DNA from: Nocardioides oleivorans
Lineage (GTDB): Bacteria > Actinomycetota > Actinomycetes > Propionibacteriales > Nocardioidaceae
Assembly: GCF_004137255.1 (NCBI RefSeq)
Contig: NZ_SDWT01000001.1
Span: 1,674,001-1,738,000 of the forward strand
Direction: 5' to 3'
Length of the DNA stretch: 64,000 nt
Below the pieces are notes generated by a model. It saw only the letters and a list, made by a program, of their open reading frames with translations, was not told the origin of the DNA and made no database searches. The position numbers were made by a program, and so were the translations under genes. Shown piece after piece: positions 50,023-58,138 of the stretch (the stretch's first letter is position 1; the number at the start of each line of letters is the position of its first letter).

Positions 50023-51545
50023 GCAGCGCCCGGGACGCCCGGCTTCGGCGTCGTACGCCCCGTGATCCAGGCGTCGAAGAACGAGCCGAGGTCGAGCCCG
50101 GTCGCGGTCTCCCAGTGGTCGTAGACCTGCGCCCGGGTGGCCGAGGTGTCGTCGTGGTCGACGAGCCACGAGCGGGCGATGGAGTAGAACTCCTCGTCGC
50201 CGAGCGCGACGCGGAGCTCGTTCCACATGAGCGCCGGCGGGTAGTAGATGTTTGACCCGCCGAACTGGTCGGGGTCGTACGCCCCGGGCGGGCCGTAGGC
50301 GTCGCGCAGCCCCTGGTCACCGGCGCGGGCGTTGCGCAGGGTCTCCTTCAGTGGCCGGATGTCGTGCTCGTCCTCGTAGATCCACTGGAGCAGCATGGTC
50401 ATGCCCTCGTTGAGCCAGACGTCGCTCCAGTCCGCGGGCGAGACCTGGTCGCCGTACCACTGGTGCACCAGCTCGTGCGCGATCACCTGCGGTGAGAGGA
50501 CGTAGTCGTTGTGGCCCAGGGTCACCATGGTCTGGGTCTCCATCGCGCTCTGCGAGGCGGTGACGACGAGTCCGAGCGAGTCGAACGGGTAGTCGCCGAG
50601 CTTGCCCTCGATCCAGTCGATCGAGACGGCGGCGGTCTGGAGGTTGTCGAGCTCGACGGGGTCGACCATGCCGCGCGGCGTCCAGTAGTCGACGGTCATC
50701 CCGCCGGCGGTGGTGTTGCTGCTGTGCGCGTAGTCGCCGATCGCGAGCGTGACGAGGTACGACGACGCGGGCTCGGTGAGCTGCCACGACGCGGTCGTGC
50801 GGCCGTCGGTCTGCTCGAGCGAGGTGAGGCGCCCGTTGGAGATCCCGGTCCACTTCCTCGGGGCGTGCACGGTGATGTCGTAGAGCGCCTTGTCGGACGG
50901 CTGGTCGTTGACGGGGTACCAGGTGTAGGCCCCGTAGGGCTCCTGCATCGTCCACACCTCGCCGGTGTCGGTGATGGTGAAGCCGGTCGTGGAGAAGTCG
51001 CTGCGGGTGGTCGGTGCGGGCGCCGCCTCGGGCGTGCCGACGTAGTCGATGCTGAGCTGGTAGCGCTGGTCGGCGACGACCGGCGCCCGGACGACGAGGT
51101 CCTTGCCGCGACGGCGGAAGCCCACGCTCGTCCCGTCGAGCGACACCTCGCCGACCGTCAGCGCAGGGGAGAGGTCGAGCTGGAAGCGGGGCGCCTGACG
51201 GGTGGCGCGGAAGTCGATCACGGCGCGGCCGGTCAGCCGCTCGTCGCCCGGCTCCCAGGTCAGGTCGAGGTCGTAGTGGAGCGCGTCGACACCCGGGTCT
51301 CCGACGCCGGGGTAGACGCTGTCCTCGACCGGGTCGGAGAGCGCGAGGTCGAGGTCCGGCTCGACCGGGTCGGAGACCACCGGGTCCGAGGCCGGGGCCG
51401 CGACGAGGTCGTCGGGCGCGGCGGAGGCGGTGACCGGTGCGGGCGTGGACAGGTCGGACGACGTCTCGGCCTCGGAGGAGCAGCCCGCCAGCGCGGCGAG
51501 CACCAGGACGAGGGCCGCAGGGGCGAGCGGCGTACGCGCTCTCAT
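50016..51545 (-). CDS. M1-family metallopeptidase lipoprotein
   Basis: A 509-aa lipoprotein (lipobox LAGC near residue 22). An Asp/Ser/Pro-rich linker (~25-80) precedes an N-terminal beta domain and a gluzincin catalytic domain with zinc ligands H357, H361 and E380 in HELVHQWYGD and WLNEG. MQEPYGAYTW and SQSAMETQTM correspond to the substrate-entrance region. It lacks the C-terminal helical domain of larger aminopeptidase N enzymes. Its start overlaps the sigma factor stop (ATGA). Its stop TGA lies inside a partial B repeat, so the array abuts or has replaced the original 3' end. Confidence 0.85.
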   Translation of the reverse strand: MRARTPLAPAALVLVLAALAGCSSEAETSSDLSTPAPVTASAAPDDLVAAPASDPVVSDPVEPDLDLALSDPVEDSVYPGVGDPGVDALHYDLDLTWEPGDERLTGRAVIDFRATRQAPRFQLDLSPALTVGEVSLDGTSVGFRRRGKDLVVRAPVVADQRYQLSIDYVGTPEAAPAPTTRSDFSTTGFTITDTGEVWTMQEPYGAYTWYPVNDQPSDKALYDITVHAPRKWTGISNGRLTSLEQTDGRTTASWQLTEPASSYLVTLAIGDYAHSSNTTAGGMTVDYWTPRGMVDPVELDNLQTAAVSIDWIEGKLGDYPFDSLGLVVTASQSAMETQTMVTLGHNDYVLSPQVIAHELVHQWYGDQVSPADWSDVWLNEGMTMLLQWIYEDEHDIRPLKETLRNARAGDQGLRDAYGPPGAYDPDQFGGSNIYYPPALMWNELRVALGDEEFYSIARSWLVDHDDTSATRAQVYDHWETATGLDLGSFFDAWITGRTTPKPGVPGAAG

Positions 51546-52120
51546 CTCTCGCCGCGGAGCAGCGGCCGGGCCAGCTTGCGGCCGTGGTGGATCTGCGCCT
51601 TGACCGTGCCGAGCGGCGCGTCGACGAGGGTGGCGATCTCCTCGTAGGGCAGGCCGTAGACGTCGCGCAGCAGCAGCGGTTCGACGTACTGCGGGTGGTC
51701 CTTGCCGATGGTGTCCATCGCCTCGAGCAGGTCGAGCCGGGTGCCGGCGATCACGCTGGTCGTGCGGGGGTCGGGCCGGTCGTGCGAGCCGTCCTCGAAG
51801 TCGGTGGGGGTGGCCAGGTTCTTCAGCCGGCGGTAGGTCGTCCGCGCGCTGTTGACCGCCACGATGTGCAGCCAGGTGGTGAACCGGCCGCGGCCGCCCC
51901 ACGAGTCGATCCGGGTCGCGACGTTGAGCATCGCCTCCTGGCACGCGTCCTCCGCGTCGCCGGAGTAGGGCAGCACGCCCCGGCAGATGTTGAGCACGCG
52001 CGGACGCACCACGCCGAGCAGCTGCTCCATCGCCTCACGGTCGCCGTCGCGCGCGAGACGAGCGAGCTCGTCGATCTCGTCCGGCGTCGCCGCGGCCCCG
52101 CCGTCCCCCGAATACATCAC
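51542..52120 (-). CDS. ECF-type RNA polymerase sigma factor
   Basis: A 192-aa sigma-70 family protein. Region 2 (~35-100) includes AEDACQEAMLNVATRIDSW and FTTWLHIVAVNSARTTYRR; region 4 (~135-185) includes YVEPLLLRDVYGLPYEEIATL and the helix-turn-helix APLGTVKAQIHHGR. I place the start at GTG 52120, because a TATCGT box ends 6 nt before it; ATG 52117 is the next codon. It is co-translated with the M1 peptidase downstream, which may be a target. No anti-sigma gene is adjacent. Confidence 0.85.
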   Translation of the reverse strand: MMYSGDGGAAATPDEIDELARLARDGDREAMEQLLGVVRPRVLNICRGVLPYSGDAEDACQEAMLNVATRIDSWGGRGRFTTWLHIVAVNSARTTYRRLKNLATPTDFEDGSHDRPDPRTTSVIAGTRLDLLEAMDTIGKDHPQYVEPLLLRDVYGLPYEEIATLVDAPLGTVKAQIHHGRKLARPLLRGER

Positions 52121-52126
52121 GCCTGC

Positions 52127-52134
52127 ACGATAAT
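52127..52134. promoter_or_regulatory. Overlapping divergent -10 boxes for sigma factor and kinase
   Basis: The minus-strand box TATCGT (52127-52132) is 6 nt from the sigma factor GTG, and the plus-strand box GATAAT (52129-52134) is 6 nt from the kinase GTG. The two share 4 bp, and the whole intergenic gap is 20 bp. Both mRNAs would be leaderless. Confidence 0.5.
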
Positions 52135-52140
52135 GCCCGG

Positions 52141-53601
52141 GTGTCCGCTCCCTCGCGTCTCGGTCGGTACCCGGTGCGGCGTCGCATCGGGTCCGGGGCG
52201 TTCGCGACCGTGTGGCTGGCCTACGACGAGCACCTCGACTCGCCCGTCGCGATCAAGGTGCTCGCCGACAACTGGATCGGCGACCTCCACATCCGCCAGC
52301 GCTTCCTCGAGGAGGGACGCTTCCTCCGCAAGGTCGAGTCGCCCCACGTCGTGACCGTCTACGACGCGGGCGAGCTCGACGACGAACGCCCCTACCTCGT
52401 GATGGCGTACGCCGACCAGGGCACGCTCGCCGACCGGCTCGAGCTGTCCGCCCTCGAGCCGTCGCAGGCGCTGACCGTGATCCACCAGGTCGGCGAGGGT
52501 CTCGCCGCGCTGCACGACCGCGGGGTGCTGCACCGCGACGTGAAGCCCGCCAACGTCCTCTTCCGCAGCATCGAGCACGCCAAGGGCTCGCAGGTCGTCG
52601 CGATGGTCGGCGACCTCGGCCTCGGCAAGGCGATGGACATGTCGTCGCGGCTGACCATGGTCGGCGGCACCCCGACCTACGTGGCGCCCGAGCAGGCCCT
52701 CGGCGAGGGCCTCGACCCGCGCGCCGACCAGTTCTCGCTGGCCGCCCTCACCTACTACCTGCTGAGCGGTCGCCAGCCCTTCCAGCACACGAGCCTCGCG
52801 GCCGCCGAGAACCCGACGCCCCCGCCGCCGATGGGCATCGACAACCCGGAGGCCGAGGCCGTCGTGCAGAAGGGCCTCTCCAAGGACCGCGCCGACCGCT
52901 ACGACGACGTGCAGTGCTTCACCGGCGCGCTCGTCGAGGCGATGGGCGGCCAGGTCGACGAGGCGCCCGAGGCGTGGATGCCCGTCGATCCCGACCTCAC
53001 CGAGTCGACCCCGCTGGACGTCACCGCGGGCGCGACCGACGAGGACGTCCGCGGGGCCGCCCAGGCCCCTCGCCGCCGGTGGCCGCTGCTCGTCGCGTCC
53101 GTCGCCGTCCTCGCCGGCGGAGCCGGTGCCGGGTGGGCCGTCGAGCGGGCCGCCACCTCCGAGCGTACGATCGAGGACCGCACGGGCACGGTGGCCGTGA
53201 CCGTCCCGGAGGCGTGGACCGTCCAGGTCGACCCCGAGCAGTGGACGCCGATCGAGGGGCAGCAGGAGCAGCCGTCGATCGCGTCCGGCACGCGTGCGGG
53301 CTGGAACTCCGCCACCGACCCCGCGCCCGGCGTCTTCGTGGGCCTCCTCCCCGGCGAGAAGCTGCCGACCCGCGTCCCGCAGCACGGCGACTGCACCGGC
53401 GAGCCCGTCGGGCCCATCCGCGACACCGAGGGCGGCGACGAGTCGATGACGATGACCTTCACCGGCTGCCCGGGACCAGGCGTCACCGTCGAGCGCGTCG
53501 TGCAGGTCAATGCCAGCCAGCTGCTCTGGATCCAGATCCGCAGCAACGACCGCGCGACCGCCAACCGGGTGCTCGACTCGGTCACGACCTTCGGCGTCTG
53601 A
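52141..53601 (+). CDS. Membrane Ser/Thr protein kinase with extracellular domain
   Basis: A 486-aa Hanks-type kinase. The glycine loop is IGSGAFATVW, the ATP lysine is K39 in VAIK, the catalytic loop is HRDVKPAN (D133), and the Mg loop reads GDLGLG rather than DFG. The activation-loop end is GTPTYVAPEQ. A juxtamembrane Pro/Asp-rich region, one membrane helix (~312-332) and an extracellular C-terminus with VTVPEAW and two cysteines follow. It has no PASTA repeats. The GTG start is leaderless with GATAAT 6 nt upstream. The extracellular part may resemble the anchored proteins encoded next door. Confidence 0.87.
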   Translation: MSAPSRLGRYPVRRRIGSGAFATVWLAYDEHLDSPVAIKVLADNWIGDLHIRQRFLEEGRFLRKVESPHVVTVYDAGELDDERPYLVMAYADQGTLADRLELSALEPSQALTVIHQVGEGLAALHDRGVLHRDVKPANVLFRSIEHAKGSQVVAMVGDLGLGKAMDMSSRLTMVGGTPTYVAPEQALGEGLDPRADQFSLAALTYYLLSGRQPFQHTSLAAAENPTPPPPMGIDNPEAEAVVQKGLSKDRADRYDDVQCFTGALVEAMGGQVDEAPEAWMPVDPDLTESTPLDVTAGATDEDVRGAAQAPRRRWPLLVASVAVLAGGAGAGWAVERAATSERTIEDRTGTVAVTVPEAWTVQVDPEQWTPIEGQQEQPSIASGTRAGWNSATDPAPGVFVGLLPGEKLPTRVPQHGDCTGEPVGPIRDTEGGDESMTMTFTGCPGPGVTVERVVQVNASQLLWIQIRSNDRATANRVLDSVTTFGV

Positions 53602-53619
53602 CGGGTCCCGGCCAGGCCC

Positions 53620-54258
53620 TCACCCCAGGCGTACGCCGGCCGCGACCCGCTCGATCAGGTCGGCGAGCCCGGCCTCGTCGACCCGCCGCCCGCTCACGGC
53701 GACCTCCACCTGGGCGTTGTCGGTCCCGGTGACGTCGAGCCAGGTGAGGAAGCCGTGCCGGAGGTGGTTGTTGGTGATGTAGGTGTAGTGGACGCTGTCG
53801 TCGCTCTGGCGGACCACCCGGAAGTCGAGCTCGTCCTCGTCGAGCTCGTCGAGGCGACGGTCGAGCGTCCAGTCGATCGAGCGCCGGTTGCTGAGCACCT
53901 GCTCGACCCGCATCACGTAGCCGAACGACTGCTCCTGGTCGAAGGGTCGCCACTGCCACTCGTTGAGGGCGATCGGCACGAACCGCCAGCCCTCGGGCGC
54001 CGGGACCGTCATCTGGAAGTCCTCGCCCTGGCCGACCGTGGTGTCGGCCAGCGCGATGCCCGGCTCGAGCGGCGGGTAGTCGGGGTCGGGCAGGAGCTCG
54101 GGCACCGGGTCGACCGGGAGGCTCGGCGAGGCGGCCGCGACGGGAGCCGCAGCGCCGGATCCCGGAGGGTTCTCGCCCAGCACCCACGACGTACCGAACC
54201 CGCCGACCAGGCCGACCACCAGCACCAGCGCGAGGAGGAGCGCACGACGTCCGGTCAC
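53620..54258 (-). CDS. Membrane-anchored protein, paralogue of the upstream gene
   Basis: A 212-aa protein with one N-terminal helix (~5-27), a Pro/Ala-rich spacer, and an extracellular domain (~55-210) containing VPAPEGWRFVPIALNEWQW. The next gene upstream (54262-54912) encodes a clear paralogue with the aligned FPAPRGWRINAVASNEWKW. The (V/F)PxPxGW pattern recalls LpqN/PsbP-like lipoprotein domains, but the family is not certain. The GTG at 54258 lies 3 bp after the upstream stop. It is convergent with the kinase gene. Confidence 0.75.
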   Translation of the reverse strand: MTGRRALLLALVLVVGLVGGFGTSWVLGENPPGSGAAAPVAAASPSLPVDPVPELLPDPDYPPLEPGIALADTTVGQGEDFQMTVPAPEGWRFVPIALNEWQWRPFDQEQSFGYVMRVEQVLSNRRSIDWTLDRRLDELDEDELDFRVVRQSDDSVHYTYITNNHLRHGFLTWLDVTGTDNAQVEVAVSGRRVDEAGLADLIERVAAGVRLG

Positions 54259-54261
54259 GGC

Positions 54262-54912
54262 TCAGACCGGTCCGCCGGTGGCGCCGCGCATGCCATCGGC
54301 GACGCGGCCGATCAGGTCCTTCGCGCCGCGCGCGTCCTGGTCGCGACCGTGCACGACGATCTCCACGTCGGCCTGGCCGCTCGAGTCGAGGTCGAGCCAG
54401 CGCATGAAGCTGTGGCGCTTGTTGCCCTCGTTGCTGCGGTAGGTGTACTCGAGCGAGTCCGCGCCGCGGTCGAGGACGACGACGTCCTCCTGCTCGTCGA
54501 GCATCCGCTCGATGCGGATGTCGATGGCGTCCTCGATCTCGATGTCCTGGCTGTCGATCTGCTCGATCCGCATGACGTAGCTGTTGTTGGGCGTGCCCGG
54601 CTGCTTCCATTTCCACTCGTTGCTGGCGACGGCGTTGATCCGCCAGCCCCTCGGCGCCGGGAAGAGGATCTCGAACTTGCCGATGCCCAGCGTCGCCTGC
54701 CGCATCGCGATGCCCGGCTGCAGTGCCGGGAGCTCGGGATCGGGCGTGAAGGGTCGCGGCGCCTCGATCGGCATCTCGGGCCGCGCGGCAGGCACCGGGT
54801 CGGGTACGCCGGACCCGACGGTGGTGTCCCGGGTGGCCGCGCCCGCGGCGAAGCCGCTCCCCGCGCCGATCGCGAGGAGCGCGACGACAACCGCAGGCCC
54901 CCGCCAATCCAT
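54262..54912 (-). CDS. Membrane-anchored protein, tandem paralogue
   Basis: A 216-aa protein with a short N-terminal helix (~6-27), a Pro-rich linker and a domain shared with the downstream gene: LPALQPGIAMRQATLG aligns with YPPLEPGIALADTTVG, and NEWKWK with NEWQWR. The C-terminal RSNEGNKRHSFMRWLDLD aligns with ITNNHLRHGFLTWLDV. This marks a tandem duplication. The start is ATG 54912, 6 nt from a TAGGTT box. Function unknown; an extracytoplasmic role near a transmembrane kinase is suggestive only. Confidence 0.75.
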   Translation of the reverse strand: MDWRGPAVVVALLAIGAGSGFAAGAATRDTTVGSGVPDPVPAARPEMPIEAPRPFTPDPELPALQPGIAMRQATLGIGKFEILFPAPRGWRINAVASNEWKWKQPGTPNNSYVMRIEQIDSQDIEIEDAIDIRIERMLDEQEDVVVLDRGADSLEYTYRSNEGNKRHSFMRWLDLDSSGQADVEIVVHGRDQDARGAKDLIGRVADGMRGATGGPV

Positions 54913-54918
54913 GGGGCC

Positions 54919-54924
54919 AACCTA
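54919..54924 (-). promoter_or_regulatory. -10 box TAGGTT of a probably leaderless promoter
   Basis: Read on the minus strand, TAGGTT lies 6 nt before the ATG at 54912. Confidence 0.45.
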
Positions 54925-54955
54925 TCCGCCCTCCTCACCGTCGCGTCCCATTCCC

Positions 54956-54961
54956 TACGGT
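54956..54961 (+). promoter_or_regulatory. -10 box TACGGT of a probably leaderless promoter
   Basis: TACGGT ends 6 nt before the ATG at 54968. It is divergent from the TAGGTT box 31 bp away. Confidence 0.45.
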
Positions 54962-54967
54962 GGGCCC

Positions 54968-56470
54968 ATGCTGATCCGCAACGCCCGGCTCGTCGCCGTG
55001 ACCGACGTCGTGCCCGGCCTCGTCGACGTACGGGTCGAGGACGGGCGGGTGGTGGAGGTCGGGCCCGGGCTCGCCGACGACGAGCACCCGGGCGAGCAGA
55101 AGCACGACGCCTCCGGGCGCTGGCTGTCGCCGGGGATGTGGGACCAGCACGTGCACCTCGGCCAGTGGACCCTCGCCTCCGCCCGGCTCGACCTCGCACC
55201 GGCCCGGTCGAGCGCCGAGGCGGTGGCGTTGGTGCGCGAGCGGCTCGAGGAGTGGCCCGACCTGCCGGTGATCGGGTGGGGGCACCGGCCGACCGCCTGG
55301 CCGGAGAACCCGGCCGTCTCCGACCTCGACGCGATCGGGACCGACCAGCCGATCGTGCTGATCGCCGGCGACGGCCACCACGGCTGGCTCAACACGACCG
55401 CGCTGCACATGCTCGCGCTCTCGACCCGTGACAGCGTGGTCAGCGAGGCCGAGTGGTTCATGGCCTACGGACGCCTCGCGTCCGTGCTCGGCACCGACGG
55501 CACCGGGCCGGACGCCTACCGGCGCTCGATGGAGGCGGCCGCGGCCCAGGGCGTCGTCGGGCTCGTCGACCTCGAGTTCAGCGGCGGCGTCGCCGACTGG
55601 GCCGCGCGGTGGGCCGAGGGCGCCTCGCTCCTGAGGATCCGGCACGCCTGCTACGCCGACGGCCTCGACGACGTGCTCGCCCGCGGGCTGCGGTCGGGCG
55701 ACCCGCTCGCCGACGACCCGCGCCTGACGATGGGGCCGCTGAAGATCATCAGCGACGGCTCGCTCAACACCCGCACCGCCTGGTGCTGCGAGCCCTACGC
55801 CGAGAAGGCCGTGCCCGGCGCCGAGGAGGGCCAGCCCAACCAGTCGCCGGACGAGCTCCGCGCGCTGCTCGCCCGGGCGGCGGACGGTGGGCTCGACGTC
55901 GCCGTCCACGCCATCGGCGACCGGGCCGTCACCGAGGCGCTGGCCGCCTTTGCCGACACCGGCGCCCGGGGCGGGATCGAGCACGTGCAGCTCACGACGC
56001 GCGACGACGTACGCCGGATGGCCGAGCTCGGCATCCGCGCGAGCGTGCAGCCCGCCCACCTGCTCGACGACCGCGACGTCACCGAGCGGCTGTGGCCCGG
56101 TCGGGCCGAGCGGTGCTTCCCGCTGCGCTGGATGCTCGACGCCGGCGTCGACGTGGTGCTCGGCTCCGACGCCCCGGTCTCGCCGCTCGACCCGTGGCTC
56201 GCGATCGCCGCGGCCGTCCACCGCTCCGGCGACGAGCGCGAGCCCTGGCACCCCGAGCAGTCGGTCACCGCCCGCGAGGCGCTCGCCGCCTCGACCGACG
56301 GCTGGGGCACGGTGGCTGCCGGCCACCCGGCCGACCTGGTGCTCCTCGACGCCGACCCCCTCGACGGAGCCTCCGACCGCGAGCACGGCCTGCGGCTGAG
56401 GGAGTTCGCCTCGCACGTCGCCGTGACCTGGGTGGCCGGCGAGGTGGCGTACTCCCGCGAGCCGCTGTAG
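54968..56470 (+). CDS. YtcJ-like amidohydrolase
   Basis: A 500-aa metal-dependent hydrolase. The first metal site HVHLGQW is near residue 59, followed by LKIISDGSLNTRTAW, VHAIGDRAV, IEHVQLT and the catalytic Asp in LGSDAPVSPLDPW. The C-terminal small beta domain is PADLVLLDADPL. The amidohydrolase_3/YtcJ group hydrolyses amide or formyl-amide bonds of varied substrates; none can be named here. The stop TAG lies inside a palindrome (56463-56484, CGCTGTAGCC/GGCTGCAGCG) that may terminate transcription. Confidence 0.83.
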   Translation: MLIRNARLVAVTDVVPGLVDVRVEDGRVVEVGPGLADDEHPGEQKHDASGRWLSPGMWDQHVHLGQWTLASARLDLAPARSSAEAVALVRERLEEWPDLPVIGWGHRPTAWPENPAVSDLDAIGTDQPIVLIAGDGHHGWLNTTALHMLALSTRDSVVSEAEWFMAYGRLASVLGTDGTGPDAYRRSMEAAAAQGVVGLVDLEFSGGVADWAARWAEGASLLRIRHACYADGLDDVLARGLRSGDPLADDPRLTMGPLKIISDGSLNTRTAWCCEPYAEKAVPGAEEGQPNQSPDELRALLARAADGGLDVAVHAIGDRAVTEALAAFADTGARGGIEHVQLTTRDDVRRMAELGIRASVQPAHLLDDRDVTERLWPGRAERCFPLRWMLDAGVDVVLGSDAPVSPLDPWLAIAAAVHRSGDEREPWHPEQSVTAREALAASTDGWGTVAAGHPADLVLLDADPLDGASDREHGLRLREFASHVAVTWVAGEVAYSREPL

Positions 56471-56484
56471 CCGCGGCTGCAGCG
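56463..56484. terminator. Palindrome at the amidohydrolase stop codon
   Basis: CGCTGTAGCC and GGCTGCAGCG pair over 9 of 10 positions around a 2-nt centre. The 128 bp from here to the iron box show only short GCTGTAG/CTGCAG echoes. Confidence 0.4.
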
Positions 56485-56612
56485 CCGGCTGTAACGCCGG
56501 GTTGATGGCTGTAGCCACCCCTCTGCAGCAGGGTGGGTACAAGCAGTAAACGGGCGTTACAGCGGCTGGGGCGAGCCATGTGATGGCGCTCACGTGGCGC
56601 CACCCGGGAGTC

Positions 56613-56639
56613 TGAGTAAGGTAAGCCTTGCCTTACTCA
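56613..56639. promoter_or_regulatory. Iron box (IdeR/DmdR/DtxR-type operator) of the siderophore operon
   Basis: TGAGTAAGG, a 9-bp centre (TAAGCCTTG) and CCTTACTCA form a 27-bp near-perfect palindrome fitting the TTAGG-type DtxR-family consensus. It ends 26 bp before the desA start, where it should block transcription when iron is plentiful. Confidence 0.85.
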
Positions 56640-56665
56640 ATCCCTACTCGGAGGGACGTACCCCC

Positions 56666-58138
56666 GTGCGCTCACCTTGGCAGCACCTCTTCCACCCCGC
56701 CAACGCGGGGCGCTACCGCGAGGCCGTCGGCTCGGCGGTGGACCACCTCGTCGACCACCTCGGCGAGACCGGCGGCCGCCCGCTGACCGGGATCTCGCCG
56801 CGCGAGGCCGCCGCCCGCGCGACCGACGTCGATCTCGACCGTCCGATCGGCGACGGCCCGGAGGCGCTCGCGGAGCTCTCGCGCCTGTGGCTCGACGACG
56901 CGATCTGGTTCCACGAGCCCGCCGCGGCGGCCCACCTCAACTGCCCGGTGGTCATCCCCGCGCTCGCCGCCGAGGTCTTCATCAGCGGCGTGAACTCCAG
57001 CCTCGACACCTTCGACCAGAGCGCCGGCGCGACCTTCATCGAGCGCCACCTCGTCGACTGGACCGCCGCCCGGATCGGGTACGACGACCGCGCGGACGGG
57101 GTCTTCACCACCGGTGGGACCCAGTCGAACCTCCAGGCCCTCCTGCTGGCCCGCGGCCAGCAGGAGGGCCGTGCGCCCGAGCGCCTGCGGATCTTCGCCA
57201 GCGCCGACGGCCACTTCTCGGTCCAGAAGGCCGCCCGGATCCTCGGGCTCGGCGACGAGTCGGTCGTCCCGGTCGCGGTCGACGTCTCGCGCCGGATGGA
57301 CCCGGCCGCGCTCTCGAGGGCCCTGGGTGACGCGGCAGCGGCCGGCCTGACCCCGATGGCCGTCGTGGCCACCGCCGGCACCACGGACTTCGGCGCGATC
57401 GACCCGCTGCCGGAGGTGGCGGCGCTGGCGAAGGCCCACGGCGCGTGGTTCCACGTCGACGCGGCCTACGGCGGCGGGCTGCTCGTCTCGCCGCGCCGTC
57501 GCAGCTGGCTGGCCGGCATCGAGCTGGCGGACTCGGTGTCGATCGACTACCACAAGACCTGGTTCCAGCCGGTCTCCTGCAGCGCCCTCGTCGTCCGCGA
57601 CGGCGCAACGCTCGGCCACGTCACCTGGCACGCCGACTACCTCAACCCGAAGGACTCCGCGCACCCCAACCAGGTCGACAAGAGCCTCCAGACCACGCGC
57701 CGCTTCGAGGCGCTCAAGCTCTGGATGACCCTGCGCGTGATGGGCGCCGACGCGATCGGCGAGCACCTCGACACCGTCCTCGACCTCGCCGACGCGGTCG
57801 CCGCCGAGCTCACCGCGATGCCCGACATCGACGTCGCCGCCGCACCGCAGCTGAGCACGATCGTGTTCCGCCACGTGCCGGGTCCCGATCGGGACGAGGA
57901 CGGGCTCGCTCGCCACAACGCCGCCATCCGTGCCGAGCTCTTCGACGACGGCCGCGCGCTCGTCGCGGCCACCAGGGTCGACGGGCGCGCGTACCTCAAG
58001 CTCACCCTGCTCAACCCGATCGCGACCGTCGACGACGTGCTCGGCGTCGTCGCGATGGTGCGCGAGACCGGCGAGCGGCTGCAGGAGCGCCCCACGGCCC
58101 CGCGCCCGCGCGGGGGACGACTGGCGGTGGCGCGATGA
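56666..58138 (+). CDS. desA: Lysine decarboxylase of desferrioxamine biosynthesis (DesA-like)
   Basis: A 490-aa group II PLP decarboxylase. It has FTTGGTQSNLQALLLAR, VATAGTTDFGAIDPL, HVDAAYGGG (PLP-binding Asp) and the PLP lysine K297 in IDYHKTWFQP. It makes cadaverine from lysine, the first step of desferrioxamine synthesis. The GTG start at 56666 has CGGAGGG upstream (spacing ~10, a little long) and follows the iron box. The stop overlaps the desB ATG. The operon order desA-B-C-D matches Streptomyces. Confidence 0.9.
   Translation: MRSPWQHLFHPANAGRYREAVGSAVDHLVDHLGETGGRPLTGISPREAAARATDVDLDRPIGDGPEALAELSRLWLDDAIWFHEPAAAAHLNCPVVIPALAAEVFISGVNSSLDTFDQSAGATFIERHLVDWTAARIGYDDRADGVFTTGGTQSNLQALLLARGQQEGRAPERLRIFASADGHFSVQKAARILGLGDESVVPVAVDVSRRMDPAALSRALGDAAAAGLTPMAVVATAGTTDFGAIDPLPEVAALAKAHGAWFHVDAAYGGGLLVSPRRRSWLAGIELADSVSIDYHKTWFQPVSCSALVVRDGATLGHVTWHADYLNPKDSAHPNQVDKSLQTTRRFEALKLWMTLRVMGADAIGEHLDTVLDLADAVAAELTAMPDIDVAAAPQLSTIVFRHVPGPDRDEDGLARHNAAIRAELFDDGRALVAATRVDGRAYLKLTLLNPIATVDDVLGVVAMVRETGERLQERPTAPRPRGGRLAVAR

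Noticed and set aside
49063..50255. Long open frames running through the repeat array
   Set aside because: They are made of the repeat sequence itself and change with its copies. Only the GIY-YIG domain at 49351-49680 has a real protein signature.
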